Source: Chloroflexota bacterium (lineage in GTDB: Bacteria > Chloroflexota > Limnocylindria > Limnocylindrales > CSP1-4). Taken from it: a DNA stretch of 16,123 nt. The stretch lies in assembly GCA_021786915.1 (NCBI GenBank), contig JAJYMP010000187.1, positions 1 to 16,123 on the forward strand, written 5' to 3'. Below are positions 7,499 to 15,559 of this stretch, piece after piece (position 1 is the first letter of the stretch; every line of letters begins with the position of its first letter). The notes under the pieces are model-generated. The model was given only the letters and a program-made list of their open reading frames with translations, made no database searches and was not told the DNA's origin. A program made the position numbers and the translations under genes.

Positions 7499-7514
7499 GA
7501 CGAGGAGACCGCGC

Positions 7515-8234
7515 ATGACCGAGGAGAGGACGACGCCCCCCACCGTCGAGCACCGCGAGCCCGTGCTGTTCGCCCACCCCACCCGCAGCGCCTATGACCA
7601 CGAGGTGGCCGAGGTCAAGGACAACATCCTGCGCATGGGCTCGCTGGTCGAGGCGCAGATCCGCGCCGCGATCGATGCCCTGGTCACCCACGACGCCGAC
7701 GCCGCGCTCAAGGTGATCATCGACGACCGGCTGATCAACGAGGTCCAGCGCAAGGCGACCGCCATGATCGCCGCGGTCATCGCGACCCAGGCCCCCGTGG
7801 CCCGGGACCTGCGTTACCTGCTCACGCTCGACCACGTCTCGTACGAGCTCGAGCGCATGGGCGACCACGCGGGCTCGGTGGCCAAGCAGTCGCGCAAGCT
7901 GGCGCCCTTCGCGCCGATCAAGGACTACGTCAAGCTGCCCGACCTGGGCGAGCGCGTGGCCGACCAGGTGCGCGGCATCGTCAGGGCACTCGTCGATGTC
8001 GACGAGGCGCGCGCCCGAGAGGTCGCCAAGCTCGACGACGACGTGGACGACCGCTACCACGCGATCTTCGCGGACTGCCTGGACCTGATGCGGGCCGATC
8101 CGGCCAACGTGGACCCCTGCACGCGGATCCTGTTCGCCGCCCACTACCTCGAGCGGATCGGCGACCGGGTGACCAACATCGCCGAGGACATCGTGTTCCT
8201 GGCCTCGGGCGAGGTGGAGGACCTCAACCCCTAG
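7515..8234 (+). CDS. phoU: PhoU phosphate signalling/transport regulator
   Basis: PhoU is a cytoplasmic metal-binding helical protein that restrains phosphate uptake through Pst and passes phosphate status to the regulatory system. It has 239 residues, close to the usual length. The two PhoU repeats each carry the metal-binding signature: ELERMGDHAG (111-120) and YLERIGDRVTNIAEDI (211-226). ARDLRYLLTLDHVSYELERMGDH is the typical first-repeat core. The first 25 residues are a poorly conserved tail. The ATG at 7515 has GAGGAG 7 nt upstream. It is the last clear member of the pst operon. With no PhoR gene adjacent and a PhoB-like partner lacking the phosphoacceptor Asp, how PhoU signals here is unclear. 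Confidence 0.95.
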   Translation: MTEERTTPPTVEHREPVLFAHPTRSAYDHEVAEVKDNILRMGSLVEAQIRAAIDALVTHDADAALKVIIDDRLINEVQRKATAMIAAVIATQAPVARDLRYLLTLDHVSYELERMGDHAGSVAKQSRKLAPFAPIKDYVKLPDLGERVADQVRGIVRALVDVDEARAREVAKLDDDVDDRYHAIFADCLDLMRADPANVDPCTRILFAAHYLERIGDRVTNIAEDIVFLASGEVEDLNP

Positions 8235-8292
8235 CCGGGGCCTACACTCTCAGGCGTGGCGCATGCGAGGATGCCGCCGCCATGGAGGACCG

Positions 8293-8781
8293 ATGATCGC
8301 GCTCCACCTGCTCCGACACGGGCACGCCGGGGACCCCGCCAAGTGGGAGGGCGACGACGCTGCGCGGCCGCTGTCCGAGAAGGGCCGCCGCCAGGCGAAG
8401 GACCTCGGGGGCCTGCTGGCCGTCATCGACGAGCCGCCGGACCTGTTCATCACCTCGCCCAAGGTCCGCTCGACCCAGACCGCCGAGATCGTCGCCAAGG
8501 CGATGCGCAACCGCGTCAAGGTGGTCGTCGACGATCGGCTCGGCGGGCCGCTCCAGCCCGAGATGCTCAATGCGATCCTCGACGACGCGGGCCCCGCCTA
8601 CCGGCCGTGCCTGGTCGGCCACGATCCCGACTTCTCGGAGCTGCTGGGCAGCCTGATCGGCACCTCCGCGATCCCCATGCGCAAGGCCGCGCTCGCCCGG
8701 ATCGACTTCCCCGGCGACGACGTGGCCGCCGGCAAGGGCACCCTGCGCTACCTGCTGCCGCCGGAGCTCGTGCCGGGCTGA
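8293..8781 (+). CDS. sixA: SixA-type phosphohistidine phosphatase (histidine phosphatase superfamily)
   Basis: A 162-residue histidine-phosphatase-fold protein of SixA size and pattern. Catalytic elements are LLRHGHAG with R8 and nucleophile H9, the segment SPKVRSTQTAEIV with R59, and the second histidine in LVGHDPDFSELLG (H110). SixA proteins remove phosphate from phosphohistidine in phosphotransfer proteins; family members can also act on other phospho-substrates. The ATG at 8293 is preceded by GGAGG with 4-nt spacing; an upstream in-frame ATG at 8263 gives an implausible Arg-rich tail. It follows phoU after 58 nt, so it may be co-transcribed or use its own weak promoter (TACACT at 8243-8248). 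It converges on galM with 9 nt between the stops. The biological substrate is unknown. Confidence 0.82.
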   Translation: MIALHLLRHGHAGDPAKWEGDDAARPLSEKGRRQAKDLGGLLAVIDEPPDLFITSPKVRSTQTAEIVAKAMRNRVKVVVDDRLGGPLQPEMLNAILDDAGPAYRPCLVGHDPDFSELLGSLIGTSAIPMRKAALARIDFPGDDVAAGKGTLRYLLPPELVPG

Positions 8782-8799
8782 CGGACCCTGCTAGGTCCG
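8782..8799. terminator. Small inverted repeat at the sixA/galM convergence
   Basis: CGGACC (8782-8787) and GGTCCG (8794-8799) can form a 6-bp stem with a 6-nt loop, starting right after the sixA stop and overlapping the galM stop (8791-8793). It sits where the two convergent units meet and could act as a weak bidirectional terminator. There is no U-tract on either strand, so support is limited. Confidence 0.25.
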
Positions 8800-9618
8800 C
8801 TCCCAGCGCCAGGACATCGTGTGGGTCATCGGCGCGTCCGGCGTCACCACGTCGGGGTCTGCGTTCGCCGCGTCCGGCGGGCCAGACTGGGGCTCCACGC
8901 AGATGGCGTAGGCCGGCTGGTTGTAGACGACCCACCAGTCGCACGTCGAGGACAGCGTCAGCGCCAGGCCGGGCCAGGCCAGCACCGGGTCCGACCGGAG
9001 CCCCGTGAAGCAGTCGTCCCACGGCCCCTCCGGCGGCGCCGCGTGCTCACCGGTCGGGATCCCCTCCCCGTCCCGGACCAGCATCTCGGCCGGGTCGAAC
9101 GAGAGGGACGCGCCCTCCCCGCCCGGCTCCAGCGCGCGCCGGAACCAGGGGTGCCAGCCCATGGTCACCGGCATCGGCTCGTCCGCCTCGAGCGTCATCG
9201 CCACGTCGAGTCCGTCCTCCCGCACCGCGAACCGCTGCGATACGCGCCCGCAGAACGGCCAGCGCTCGTCGAGGTCGATCGAGATCGCGTCCGGTCCGTC
9301 AACGCGCCACGGCCGGTCGAACACGACGCCGTGGAGCGCGTGGGGCGGCGCGGCGAGCGGCAGCTGGTTCGTGGCCCCGGCGAACGAGAACCGCCCGTGG
9401 CGGATCCGGCCCGCCCAGGGCGCCATCGGGTAGGCGCCCCAGTAGACGGGCCCCATCGGGTGGCCGCCGACCAGCAGCTCGCGCCCGCCCACGCTCACCT
9501 GCCCGATCCGGCCCCCGTGCGCCGGCCGCACGACGACGCGCACGTCGCCCGCATGCAGGTCAAGCACGGCCTCGCCCGGCTCGGGCGGCGTGGAGCCGTA
9601 GCCCTCGATGGTGGTCAT
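8791..9618 (-). CDS. galM: Aldose 1-epimerase (mutarotase)
   Basis: Interconverts alpha and beta anomers of free aldoses, here presumably L-arabinose or galactose entering through the adjacent transporter. It has 275 residues and a galactose-mutarotase-like beta-sandwich pattern. Conserved elements are GAYPMAPWAGRIRHG (61-75) with the substrate-binding Arg71, HALHG with H96, the catalytic-acid His in GWHPWFRR (H156), WDDCF (200-204), and the catalytic-base Glu in VEPQSGPPDA (E242). The ATG at 9616-9618 lies 15 nt after the permease stop, so it is likely the last gene of the transport operon. It is somewhat shorter than E. coli GalM and resembles the compact type. Sugar specificity cannot be read from the sequence; the araAD context suggests pentose use. 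Confidence 0.88.
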   Translation of the reverse strand: MTTIEGYGSTPPEPGEAVLDLHAGDVRVVVRPAHGGRIGQVSVGGRELLVGGHPMGPVYWGAYPMAPWAGRIRHGRFSFAGATNQLPLAAPPHALHGVVFDRPWRVDGPDAISIDLDERWPFCGRVSQRFAVREDGLDVAMTLEADEPMPVTMGWHPWFRRALEPGGEGASLSFDPAEMLVRDGEGIPTGEHAAPPEGPWDDCFTGLRSDPVLAWPGLALTLSSTCDWWVVYNQPAYAICVEPQSGPPDAANADPDVVTPDAPMTHTMSWRWERT

Positions 9619-9633
9619 CAGCCCCTTGCCTCG

Positions 9634-10977
9634 TCAGGCGTCGCGACTCTTGCCCCGCACGTCAAAGTACACCGCGACGAGGAGCACGAGGGCCTGGACC
9701 ATGAACTGGTAGTCGATCTGGATGCTCATGATGCCCATGCCGATGTTGAGGAGGCCGAAGAACAGGGCGCCGATGACGGTCCCCGCCACCGTGCCGACGC
9801 CGCCGTAGGCCGACGCCCCGCCGACGAAGGTCGCGGCGATGACCGAGAGCTCGAAGCCGTAGCCTGCCTTGGGCGTGGCCGAGTTGAGGCGGGCGGCGAT
9901 GATGATCCCGCCGAGCGCGGCGAGCACGCCCATGTTGACGAACGAGAGGAAGACCATCAGCTTCGAGTTGACGCCCGACAGCATCGCCGCCTTGGCATTG
10001 CCGCCGACGGCGTAGATCCGGCGCCCGATGACCGTTCGCATCGTCACGAACATGTACAGGCCGATCAGCAGGAACGCCACCAGCGCCACGATCGGCAGGC
10101 CCTTGTAGCCCGCCAGCCGGTACGCGATGAACATGATGCCCAGGCTCACGAGGGCGTTCCGGACCCAGAACTGGCGGACTGAGGGAACGCGGAAGCCGTA
10201 CTTCACCTGCTCGCGGCGCGATCGCCAGCCCAGGAACACGATAAACGCGCACAGCAGGGCCCCGAGGATCAGCGTGGACAGCTGGAGCGGGTCGCCCCCG
10301 AGGGGCAGGACGAGCTTGAGGTTGCCGAACAGCGGCAGGTTCGTGAGGTTGGCCAGGATGACGTCCTTGGGCCCGAAGGGGTCCGGGATGCTGCCGATCG
10401 GCTCTGGGATGAAGCCGGCCGAGATCGCGCGGAAGCTCTCCGGGAACGGGCCCACTGGCTGGCCGCCGAGCATGAACAGCGTGGCGCCCCGGAACAGGAG
10501 CATGCCGGCGAGGGTGACGATGAAGGACGGGACCCGCAGGTAGGCGATCCACCAGCCCTGGAAGGCGCCGATCAGGCCGCCTGCGAGGAGCGTCAGCAGG
10601 ACCGCGATGATGGGATCGAACTGGACGTGTCCGAGCCCGGGCACGTCCACGCCCACGATCAGCACCGCGACGACGGCGCCCAGGAAACCCGCGACGGAGC
10701 CCACCGACAGGTCGATGTGCCCGATGACGATGACCAGCAGCATCCCCAGCGCCATCACGAGGATGTAGCCGTTCTGGAGGAAGACGTTGGTGACGTTGAG
10801 CGAGCGGAGCATGATGCCGCCCGTCGTGATCTGGAAGAACAGGACGCCCACGAGCAGGGCGAGCAGCATGCCGCCCTGGCCGACGCCCGCGCGCAGCGTC
10901 TTGAGGATCCCGTGGGCTGGCGCGGGCTCCTCGGGCACCACCGTCGGGATGGAGGTTGCTTCGACGGGAGCGCTCAC
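9634..10977 (-). CDS. gguB: Sugar ABC transporter permease (GguB/XylH/MmsB type)
   Basis: Membrane subunit of a CUT2-class monosaccharide importer, 447 residues with roughly ten hydrophobic segments. Family motifs are the GHIDLSVGS loop (86-94), [40 protein letters not shown] (the cytoplasmic coupling loop) and [31 protein letters not shown] near the end. The length and the extra segment around [15 protein letters not shown] to GGDPLQLS fit the longer GguB/XylH branch rather than RbsC. It starts with GTG (10975-10977), which overlaps the ATPase TGA by 4 nt, so translation is probably coupled. Substrate is inferred as L-arabinose and perhaps other pentoses or galactose from araA/araD and galM on either side; homologues of this system are multi-sugar transporters. 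Confidence 0.92.
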   Translation of the reverse strand: MSAPVEATSIPTVVPEEPAPAHGILKTLRAGVGQGGMLLALLVGVLFFQITTGGIMLRSLNVTNVFLQNGYILVMALGMLLVIVIGHIDLSVGSVAGFLGAVVAVLIVGVDVPGLGHVQFDPIIAVLLTLLAGGLIGAFQGWWIAYLRVPSFIVTLAGMLLFRGATLFMLGGQPVGPFPESFRAISAGFIPEPIGSIPDPFGPKDVILANLTNLPLFGNLKLVLPLGGDPLQLSTLILGALLCAFIVFLGWRSRREQVKYGFRVPSVRQFWVRNALVSLGIMFIAYRLAGYKGLPIVALVAFLLIGLYMFVTMRTVIGRRIYAVGGNAKAAMLSGVNSKLMVFLSFVNMGVLAALGGIIIAARLNSATPKAGYGFELSVIAATFVGGASAYGGVGTVAGTVIGALFFGLLNIGMGIMSIQIDYQFMVQALVLLVAVYFDVRGKSRDA

Positions 10978-12527
10978 AGCACGACTTCCTCAGCTCCTGC
11001 GCGGGCGAGCCGCATGATGGCCTTCATGATCGCCTCTTGGGTCGCATCGGCGGCCGCCATCTCGGCGGCGATGCGGCCCGCGGCCATGACGTAGATGCGG
11101 TCCGAGATGCCCAGGACCTCGGGAAGCTCGGACGAGATGATGATCACGGCCTTCCCCTCGGCGGCCAGGCGGTTGATGATCGTGTAGATCTCGTACTTGG
11201 CCCCCACGTCGATGCCCCGGGTGGGCTCGTCGAGGATCAGCACGTCCGGGTCCGCGAACAGCCACTTGGCCAGGACGACCTTCTGCTGGTTGCCGCCCGA
11301 CAGGTTCATCGCGACCTGCTTGACGCTCGGCGTCTTGATCCCGAGCGCGTCGCGGAACTCGTTGGCGACGCGGATCTCCTTGGGCCCGATCAGGACCCCC
11401 GAATGCGACACGCCCCCGAGGTTGGCCAGCGTGATGTTCGTCTTGACGTCGCTCATCAGGACCAGGCCGTAGGTCTTGCGGTCCTCGGTGGCGTACGCGA
11501 TCCCGTGGGCGACCGCCTTGGGGATCGTGCTGACGTCCACCTCGACGCCGTCCTTGAGCACCTGGCCTCCGACGAACCGGCCCCAGGACCGCCCGAAGAC
11601 GCTCATCGCGAACTCGGTCCGCCCGGCCCCCATCAGGCCTGCGATGCCCACGACCTCGCCCTTGCGGACGTTGAGGCTGACGTCGTTGATGACCATCCGG
11701 TCCTCGTAGACCGGGTGGGCGACCTTCCAGTTGCGGACCTCGAAGGCGACGTCGCCGATCTTCGCCTCGCGCGGCGGGAACCGGTGGGTCATGTCGCGGC
11801 CGACCATGCCGCGGATGATCCGGTCCTCGGTCACGTGCCCTCCCTGGGCGTCCAGGGACTCGATGACCGCGCCGTCGCGGAGGATGGTGATCGTGTCCGC
11901 GACGGACTCGACCTCCTTGAGCTTGTGGGAGATCAGCACGCAGGCGATGCCCTGGGCCCGGAACTCGCGGAGCAGCTGGAGCAGCTTCTGCGAGTCGTTC
12001 TCGTTGAGCGACGAGGTGGGCTCGTCGAGGATCAGGAGCTCGACGTTCTTGGACAGCGCCTTGGCGATCTCGACCAGCTGCTGCTTGCCGACGCCCAGCC
12101 GGCTGATCTTGGTGTCGGGGGTCTCGTCGAGGCCCACCTTGTCCAGCAGCGCCTTCGCCCTGGAGTGCGACAGGCCCCAGTTGACGACGCCGCGGGTCGT
12201 CTGCTCGTTGGCGAGGAAGATGTTCTCGGTGATCGAGAGGTGCGGGATGAGCGCCAGCTCCTGGTGGATGATGACGATGCCCTTGCGCTCGCTCTCGCGC
12301 ACCCCGGCGAAGCGGCACTCCTCGCCTTTGTAGAAGAACTGGCCCTCGTAGGTGCCGTGCGGGTAGACGCCGCTGACGACCTTCATCAGCGTCGACTTCC
12401 CGGCCCCGTTCTCGCCGACGAGCGCGTGGATCTCGCCGGGGCGGACGGAGAAGCTGACGTCCTTGAGGGCCCGGACGCCCGGAAACTCCTTCGTGATGCT
12501 CCGCATCTCGAGCAAGACGTCGCTCAC
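10974..12527 (-). CDS. gguA: Sugar ABC transporter ATPase, two-domain (GguA/XylG/MmsA type)
   Basis: Double-domain ATPase of the CUT2 sugar importer, 517 residues. Half one has Walker [10 protein letters not shown] (38-46), [18 protein letters not shown], a modified signature [16 protein letters not shown] and Walker [12 protein letters not shown]. Half two has a degenerate Walker A ([11 protein letters not shown], no Lys), a canonical [15 protein letters not shown] and [15 protein letters not shown]. This asymmetry is normal for the RbsA/XylG family. The GTG at 12525-12527 is chosen because homologues begin [18 protein letters not shown] lies 11 nt upstream. A longer version from 12596 would add 23 residues overlapping the upstream hairpin. 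It is coupled to the permease by a 4-nt overlap and separated from the binding-protein gene by 91 nt holding a terminator-like hairpin. Confidence 0.94.
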   Translation of the reverse strand: MSDVLLEMRSITKEFPGVRALKDVSFSVRPGEIHALVGENGAGKSTLMKVVSGVYPHGTYEGQFFYKGEECRFAGVRESERKGIVIIHQELALIPHLSITENIFLANEQTTRGVVNWGLSHSRAKALLDKVGLDETPDTKISRLGVGKQQLVEIAKALSKNVELLILDEPTSSLNENDSQKLLQLLREFRAQGIACVLISHKLKEVESVADTITILRDGAVIESLDAQGGHVTEDRIIRGMVGRDMTHRFPPREAKIGDVAFEVRNWKVAHPVYEDRMVINDVSLNVRKGEVVGIAGLMGAGRTEFAMSVFGRSWGRFVGGQVLKDGVEVDVSTIPKAVAHGIAYATEDRKTYGLVLMSDVKTNITLANLGGVSHSGVLIGPKEIRVANEFRDALGIKTPSVKQVAMNLSGGNQQKVVLAKWLFADPDVLILDEPTRGIDVGAKYEIYTIINRLAAEGKAVIIISSELPEVLGISDRIYVMAAGRIAAEMAAADATQEAIMKAIMRLARAGAEEVVL

Positions 12528-12565
12528 TCGACCCGCCGCCTCCAACTGCAAGCCTCCTGATATGG

Positions 12566-12601
12566 AAAACGGGTGTGCGGGGCTTGACCGCCGCACACCC
12601 G
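12566..12601 (-). terminator. Terminator-like hairpin between the sugar-binding protein and ATPase genes
   Basis: On the minus strand CGGGTGTGCGG (12591-12601) pairs perfectly with CCGCACACCCG (12570-12580) across a 10-nt loop, followed directly by TTTT (12566-12569). This is an 11-bp GC-rich stem with a short U-tract, so it could terminate part of transcription after the binding-protein gene and let a fraction read into the ATPase and permease genes. The stem starts 18 nt after the stop of the binding-protein gene. Confidence 0.7.
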
Positions 12602-12618
12602 CCCGTGATCGGCTAAGC

Positions 12619-13779
12619 CTACTTCAGCTGGTCAGCGGTGTAGTAGCCGCTGTCGACCAGCTCCTTCTGGACGTTGTCCTTGGTGACCAGGACCATGTCG
12701 AGAAGGTGCGACGGGACCACCTTGACGCCGTTGTCGTACGTCTTGGTGTCGTTGACGTCGACCGTGCTGCCCTTGAGCATCTGGTCAACCATCGTGGCGG
12801 CGGACTTGGCCAGGAGACGGGTGTCCTTGAACACCGTGCTGGTCTGCTCGCCGGCGAGGATCGACTTCACGGACGGGAGCTCGGCGTCCTGGCCGGTGAC
12901 CACCGGGCCGGGCTTGTCGGCGGCGTAATAGCCGACCTGCTTGAGCGAGGCGATGATGCCCCGGCTGATGCCGTCGTAGGGCGACAGGACCGCGTCAACC
13001 CTCTTGTCGGAGTAGTACGTGGACAGGATGTTGTCCATGCGCGCCTGGGCGGTGGCACCGTCCCAGCGGAGCGTGCCGACCTGCTCCGGGAACTTGGTCT
13101 GCTTGCTCTGGATGACGAGGACGCCCTTGTCGATGTAGGGCTGCAGGATGGACATGGCGCCGTTGAAGAAGAACCCGGCGTTGTTGTCATCCGGGGAGCC
13201 CGCGAACAGCTCGAGGTTGAACGGCCCGGTCTTGCCAGCGTCGAGCCCGAGGGACTTGACGATCGAGGTGGCCTGGAGGACGCCGACCTTGAAGTTGTCG
13301 AAGGTCGTGTAGTAGTCCACGTTCTTGCTGTTGCGGATCAGCCGGTCGTAGGCGAGGACCTTGATGCCCTTGTCAGCGGCCTTCTGCAGGGTGTCGGTCA
13401 GCGTGGTGCCGTCGATGGCGGCGATCACGAGCACCTTGGCGCCCTTGGTGATCATGTTCTCGATCTGCGACACCTGGGTGGGGATGTCGTCCTCGGCGTA
13501 CTGCAGATCAGTGTCGTAGCCCATCCCCTTGAGGCTGGCCACGAGATTGTCGCCGTCCGCGATCCAGCGGGCGGAGGACTTGGTCGGCATCGCGATGCCG
13601 ATGAGGCCCCCGGCCGTGGCCTGCGAGGCGACGGCGGAAGCGGCGGCCTGCGAGGCCGGGGCCACGGAGGCGGCGGGCTGCGAGGCAGCATCCTGCGACG
13701 GCGCGGTCGAGGCGGCGCTGCCACCACAAGCCGCAACGAGAGCACCGGCCAGGATGGCCACGCTCAGGAACTTCTTCAT
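12619..13779 (-). CDS. chvE: Sugar-binding lipoprotein of ABC transporter (ChvE/XylF-like)
   Basis: Substrate-binding subunit of the GguAB-type importer, 386 residues. The ATG at 13777-13779 gives a lipoprotein signal [18 protein letters not shown] with lipobox Cys18; GGAGG and AGGA motifs precede it. An upstream frame to 13953 was rejected because it runs through the operator and leader. Residues 19-57 are a Ser/Ala/Gln linker with repeated ASQ units. The periplasmic-binding-protein type I (sugar) fold starts at [22 protein letters not shown] (58-79) and continues with [40 protein letters not shown] and [10 protein letters not shown] segments, and [26 protein letters not shown] near the hinge. 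These match the ChvE/multi-sugar branch. Context suggests L-arabinose; ligand identity needs an assay. It is transcribed from its own promoter at 13953-13982. Confidence 0.92.
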   Translation of the reverse strand: MKKFLSVAILAGALVAACGGSAASTAPSQDAASQPAASVAPASQAAASAVASQATAGGLIGIAMPTKSSARWIADGDNLVASLKGMGYDTDLQYAEDDIPTQVSQIENMITKGAKVLVIAAIDGTTLTDTLQKAADKGIKVLAYDRLIRNSKNVDYYTTFDNFKVGVLQATSIVKSLGLDAGKTGPFNLELFAGSPDDNNAGFFFNGAMSILQPYIDKGVLVIQSKQTKFPEQVGTLRWDGATAQARMDNILSTYYSDKRVDAVLSPYDGISRGIIASLKQVGYYAADKPGPVVTGQDAELPSVKSILAGEQTSTVFKDTRLLAKSAATMVDQMLKGSTVDVNDTKTYDNGVKVVPSHLLDMVLVTKDNVQKELVDSGYYTADQLK

Positions 13780-13845
13780 CGGTGTCCTGCTCTCCTCCTG
13801 CGACGGCGCCCATGGCCGCCTTCTGCTTGGTCCGGACCGGCTCGT

Positions 13846-13878
13846 CGCGGCTTGCCGCGCGCCCCGCAGGAGCGCGCG
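13846..13878 (-). promoter_or_regulatory. Two overlapping, mutually exclusive hairpins in the binding-protein mRNA leader
   Basis: Within the roughly 165-nt leader, 13846-13850 can pair with 13855-13859, and 13856-13862 can pair with 13872-13878. The two stems share 13856-13859, so both cannot form fully at once. This could be regulatory, but short GC-rich stems are common in such DNA. No known riboswitch class was recognised. Confidence 0.2.
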
Positions 13879-13919
13879 AGGGGTCGCATTGCCCGTCCGC
13901 TCACTCCGGCCATCTGCTG

Positions 13920-13947
13920 CCGTTATCGTTCCCGTGAACGATAACGG
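13920..13947. promoter_or_regulatory. Perfect 11+11-bp inverted repeat, candidate sugar-responsive operator
   Basis: CCGTTATCGTT (13920-13930) and AACGATAACGG (13937-13947) are exact reverse complements around a 6-bp spacer. The repeat is much more AT-rich than its surroundings. It lies right at the predicted transcription start of the binding-protein gene, where a bound repressor would block initiation or escape. Size and symmetry suit a dimeric LacI-, GntR- or ROK-family sugar regulator. No regulator gene is in the window. Confidence 0.7.
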
Positions 13948-13952
13948 TCGCA

Positions 13953-13982
13953 ATCCTAGGCTGCCCCATCTGCACCCGTCAA
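13953..13982 (-). promoter_or_regulatory. Sigma70-like promoter for the sugar transporter operon
   Basis: On the minus strand TTGACG (13977-13982, 5 of 6 consensus) and TAGGAT (13953-13958, 4 of 6) are separated by 18 bp. Initiation would fall near 13946, at the edge of the inverted repeat. It lies 58 nt or more after the araA stop and points to the binding-protein gene, giving a leader of about 165 nt. Confidence 0.6.
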
Positions 13983-14040
13983 GGGTCTTTTCGCATCCCT
14001 CCCGACACCGAGTGCCCGGGGCCTGGACGGGTGCGCGGGC

Positions 14041-15549
14041 CTACAGCCCGCGCCCCAGCGACCAGTAGAGGTCGCTCCAGCGGAGCTGGTCGCGGAACGC
14101 GTCGAGGTTGGTGCCCTCGTCGATGACCAGCAGCTCGGTGCCGGTCATGGCGGCGAAGTCGCGCAGGTGCTCCGGCGTCACGTCGAAGCCGAGGCTCGTG
14201 TGGTGGGACCCGCCGGCGTGGATCCAGGCGGCGGCGCCCGTGCGCAGGTCGGGCCGCGGCCGCCAGACGGCGCGCGCGACCGGCAGCTTGGGCAGGTCGT
14301 GCTCGGGCGCCACGACGTCGACCACCGCGGCCACCATCCGGAAGCGCTGGCCCATGTCCGTGACGCAGGCGGCGACCGCGGTCCCGGTGTGGGCGGTGAA
14401 CACCAGACGGACCGGGTCCTCCTTGCCGCCGATGCCCAGCGGGTGGATCTCCAGGCGCGGCCGCTCGCGGCTGATCGACGGGCAGACCTCGAGCATGTGG
14501 GCGCCGAGGATGACGTCGTCGCTGCCGCCGGTCAGGTGGTACGTGTAGTCCTCCATGAACGAGGTGCCGCCGGGCAGTCCGCCCGACATCACCTTCATGG
14601 CCCGGACCATGGCCGCGGTCTTCCAGTCGCCCTCGCCGCCGAAGCCGTAGCCGTCGGCCATGAGGCGCTGGACGGCGAGCCCGGGCAGCTGCCGCAGGCC
14701 GTGGAGGTCCTCGAACGTGTCGGTGAACGCGGTGAAGCCGCCGGCCTCGAGGAAGCCGCGCAGGGCGATCTCCTGGCGGGCGCCGTAGCGCAGGCTGTCA
14801 GCCCGCTCCCCGCCGGGCTGCAGCGCCGCGACCACGTCGTACTCGTCGAGGTACCGCCCGACAAGCGTGTCGACCTCCGATTCGCTGACATCGTCGATCG
14901 CCGCGACCAGGTCGCCAACGCCCCAGGTGTTGATCGAGAAGCCGAACTTGCGCTGCGCCTCGACCTTGTCGCCCTCGGTGACCGCGACCTCGCGCATGTT
15001 GTCGCCGAACCGGGCGATCCTGCCGCTCTGCCAGTCGGCCCGCGCGCAGGCGGCCCGCGTCCACGTCCCGATCTGCGCCTGGACCGAGGCCTCGCCCCAG
15101 TGGCCCACGACCACCTTGCGCTCGATGCGCAGCCGGGCGGCCAGGAACCCGAACTCGCGGTCGCCGTGGGCGGCCTGGTTCAGGTTCATGAAGTCCATGT
15201 CGATGTCGGCCCAGGGGATCTCGCGGTTGAACTGCGTGTGCAGGTGGAGGAAGGGCTTCTGGAGCGCCTCGAGGCCCGCGATCCACATCTTGGCCGGGCT
15301 GAACGTGTGCATCCAGGTGATGAGGCCCACGCACGCGGGGTCGAGGTCGGCCTCGGCGACGAGGCGACGGATGCCGTCGGCGCCGGTCAGGACCGGCTTG
15401 AACACCACGCGGACCGGGATCGCGGGTGCCTCGTCCAGCGCCGTCGCGATGGCCTGGCTGTGCGCCGCTACCGCGTCGAGCACCTCCGGGCCGTAGAGGT
15501 GCTGGCTGCCGGTGACGAACCAAACCTCGTACGGGGCGAGGTCGAGCAT
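14041..15549 (-). CDS. araA: L-arabinose isomerase
   Basis: Converts L-arabinose to L-ribulose, the first catabolic step, as a metal-dependent cytoplasmic enzyme. The 502-residue length matches the family. N-terminal [14 protein letters not shown] and [12 protein letters not shown] are typical. The catalytic and metal ligands known from the E. coli enzyme are present: E306 ([12 protein letters not shown]), E333 ([10 protein letters not shown]), H351 ([14 protein letters not shown]) and H450 ([11 protein letters not shown]). The ATG at 15547-15549 follows the araD stop by 10 nt, and the strong AGGAGG SD lies in that gap, overlapping the araD TGA, so araD-araA is an operon. The stop is followed by about 90 nt without a gene and then the transporter promoter. 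A 9-bp inverted repeat (13972-13980 / 14026-14034) lies in that gap but does not look like a standard terminator. Confidence 0.97.
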   Translation of the reverse strand: MLDLAPYEVWFVTGSQHLYGPEVLDAVAAHSQAIATALDEAPAIPVRVVFKPVLTGADGIRRLVAEADLDPACVGLITWMHTFSPAKMWIAGLEALQKPFLHLHTQFNREIPWADIDMDFMNLNQAAHGDREFGFLAARLRIERKVVVGHWGEASVQAQIGTWTRAACARADWQSGRIARFGDNMREVAVTEGDKVEAQRKFGFSINTWGVGDLVAAIDDVSESEVDTLVGRYLDEYDVVAALQPGGERADSLRYGARQEIALRGFLEAGGFTAFTDTFEDLHGLRQLPGLAVQRLMADGYGFGGEGDWKTAAMVRAMKVMSGGLPGGTSFMEDYTYHLTGGSDDVILGAHMLEVCPSISRERPRLEIHPLGIGGKEDPVRLVFTAHTGTAVAACVTDMGQRFRMVAAVVDVVAPEHDLPKLPVARAVWRPRPDLRTGAAAWIHAGGSHHTSLGFDVTPEHLRDFAAMTGTELLVIDEGTNLDAFRDQLRWSDLYWSLGRGL

Positions 15550-15559
15550 CGATTCCTCC

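Noticed and set aside
10956..12560. Plus-strand open frame of 534 codons, Asp/Val/Leu-rich
   Set aside because: It is antisense to the sugar ABC ATPase, which has full motifs; the plus frame shows no recognisable domain and has the composition expected of a GC-rich complement. The same reasoning removes the plus frames at 1618-2775, 8821-10182, 12463-13944 and 14167-15711.
13618..13720. Repeated GCCTGCGAGGC-like units suggesting a DNA repeat or CRISPR-like array
   Set aside because: They are codon-level repeats of the Ala-Ser-Gln linker in the binding lipoprotein; units are short, irregular and coding.
13780..13953. Extended N-terminus of the sugar-binding protein starting at 13953
   Set aside because: It would translate the operator and leader and bury the lipoprotein signal peptide that starts at 13779.
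13972..14034. Inverted repeat GCACCCGTC / GACGGGTGC as an araA terminator
   Set aside because: The arms are 45 nt apart, one lies within the transporter promoter, and there is no U-tract, so it is probably chance.
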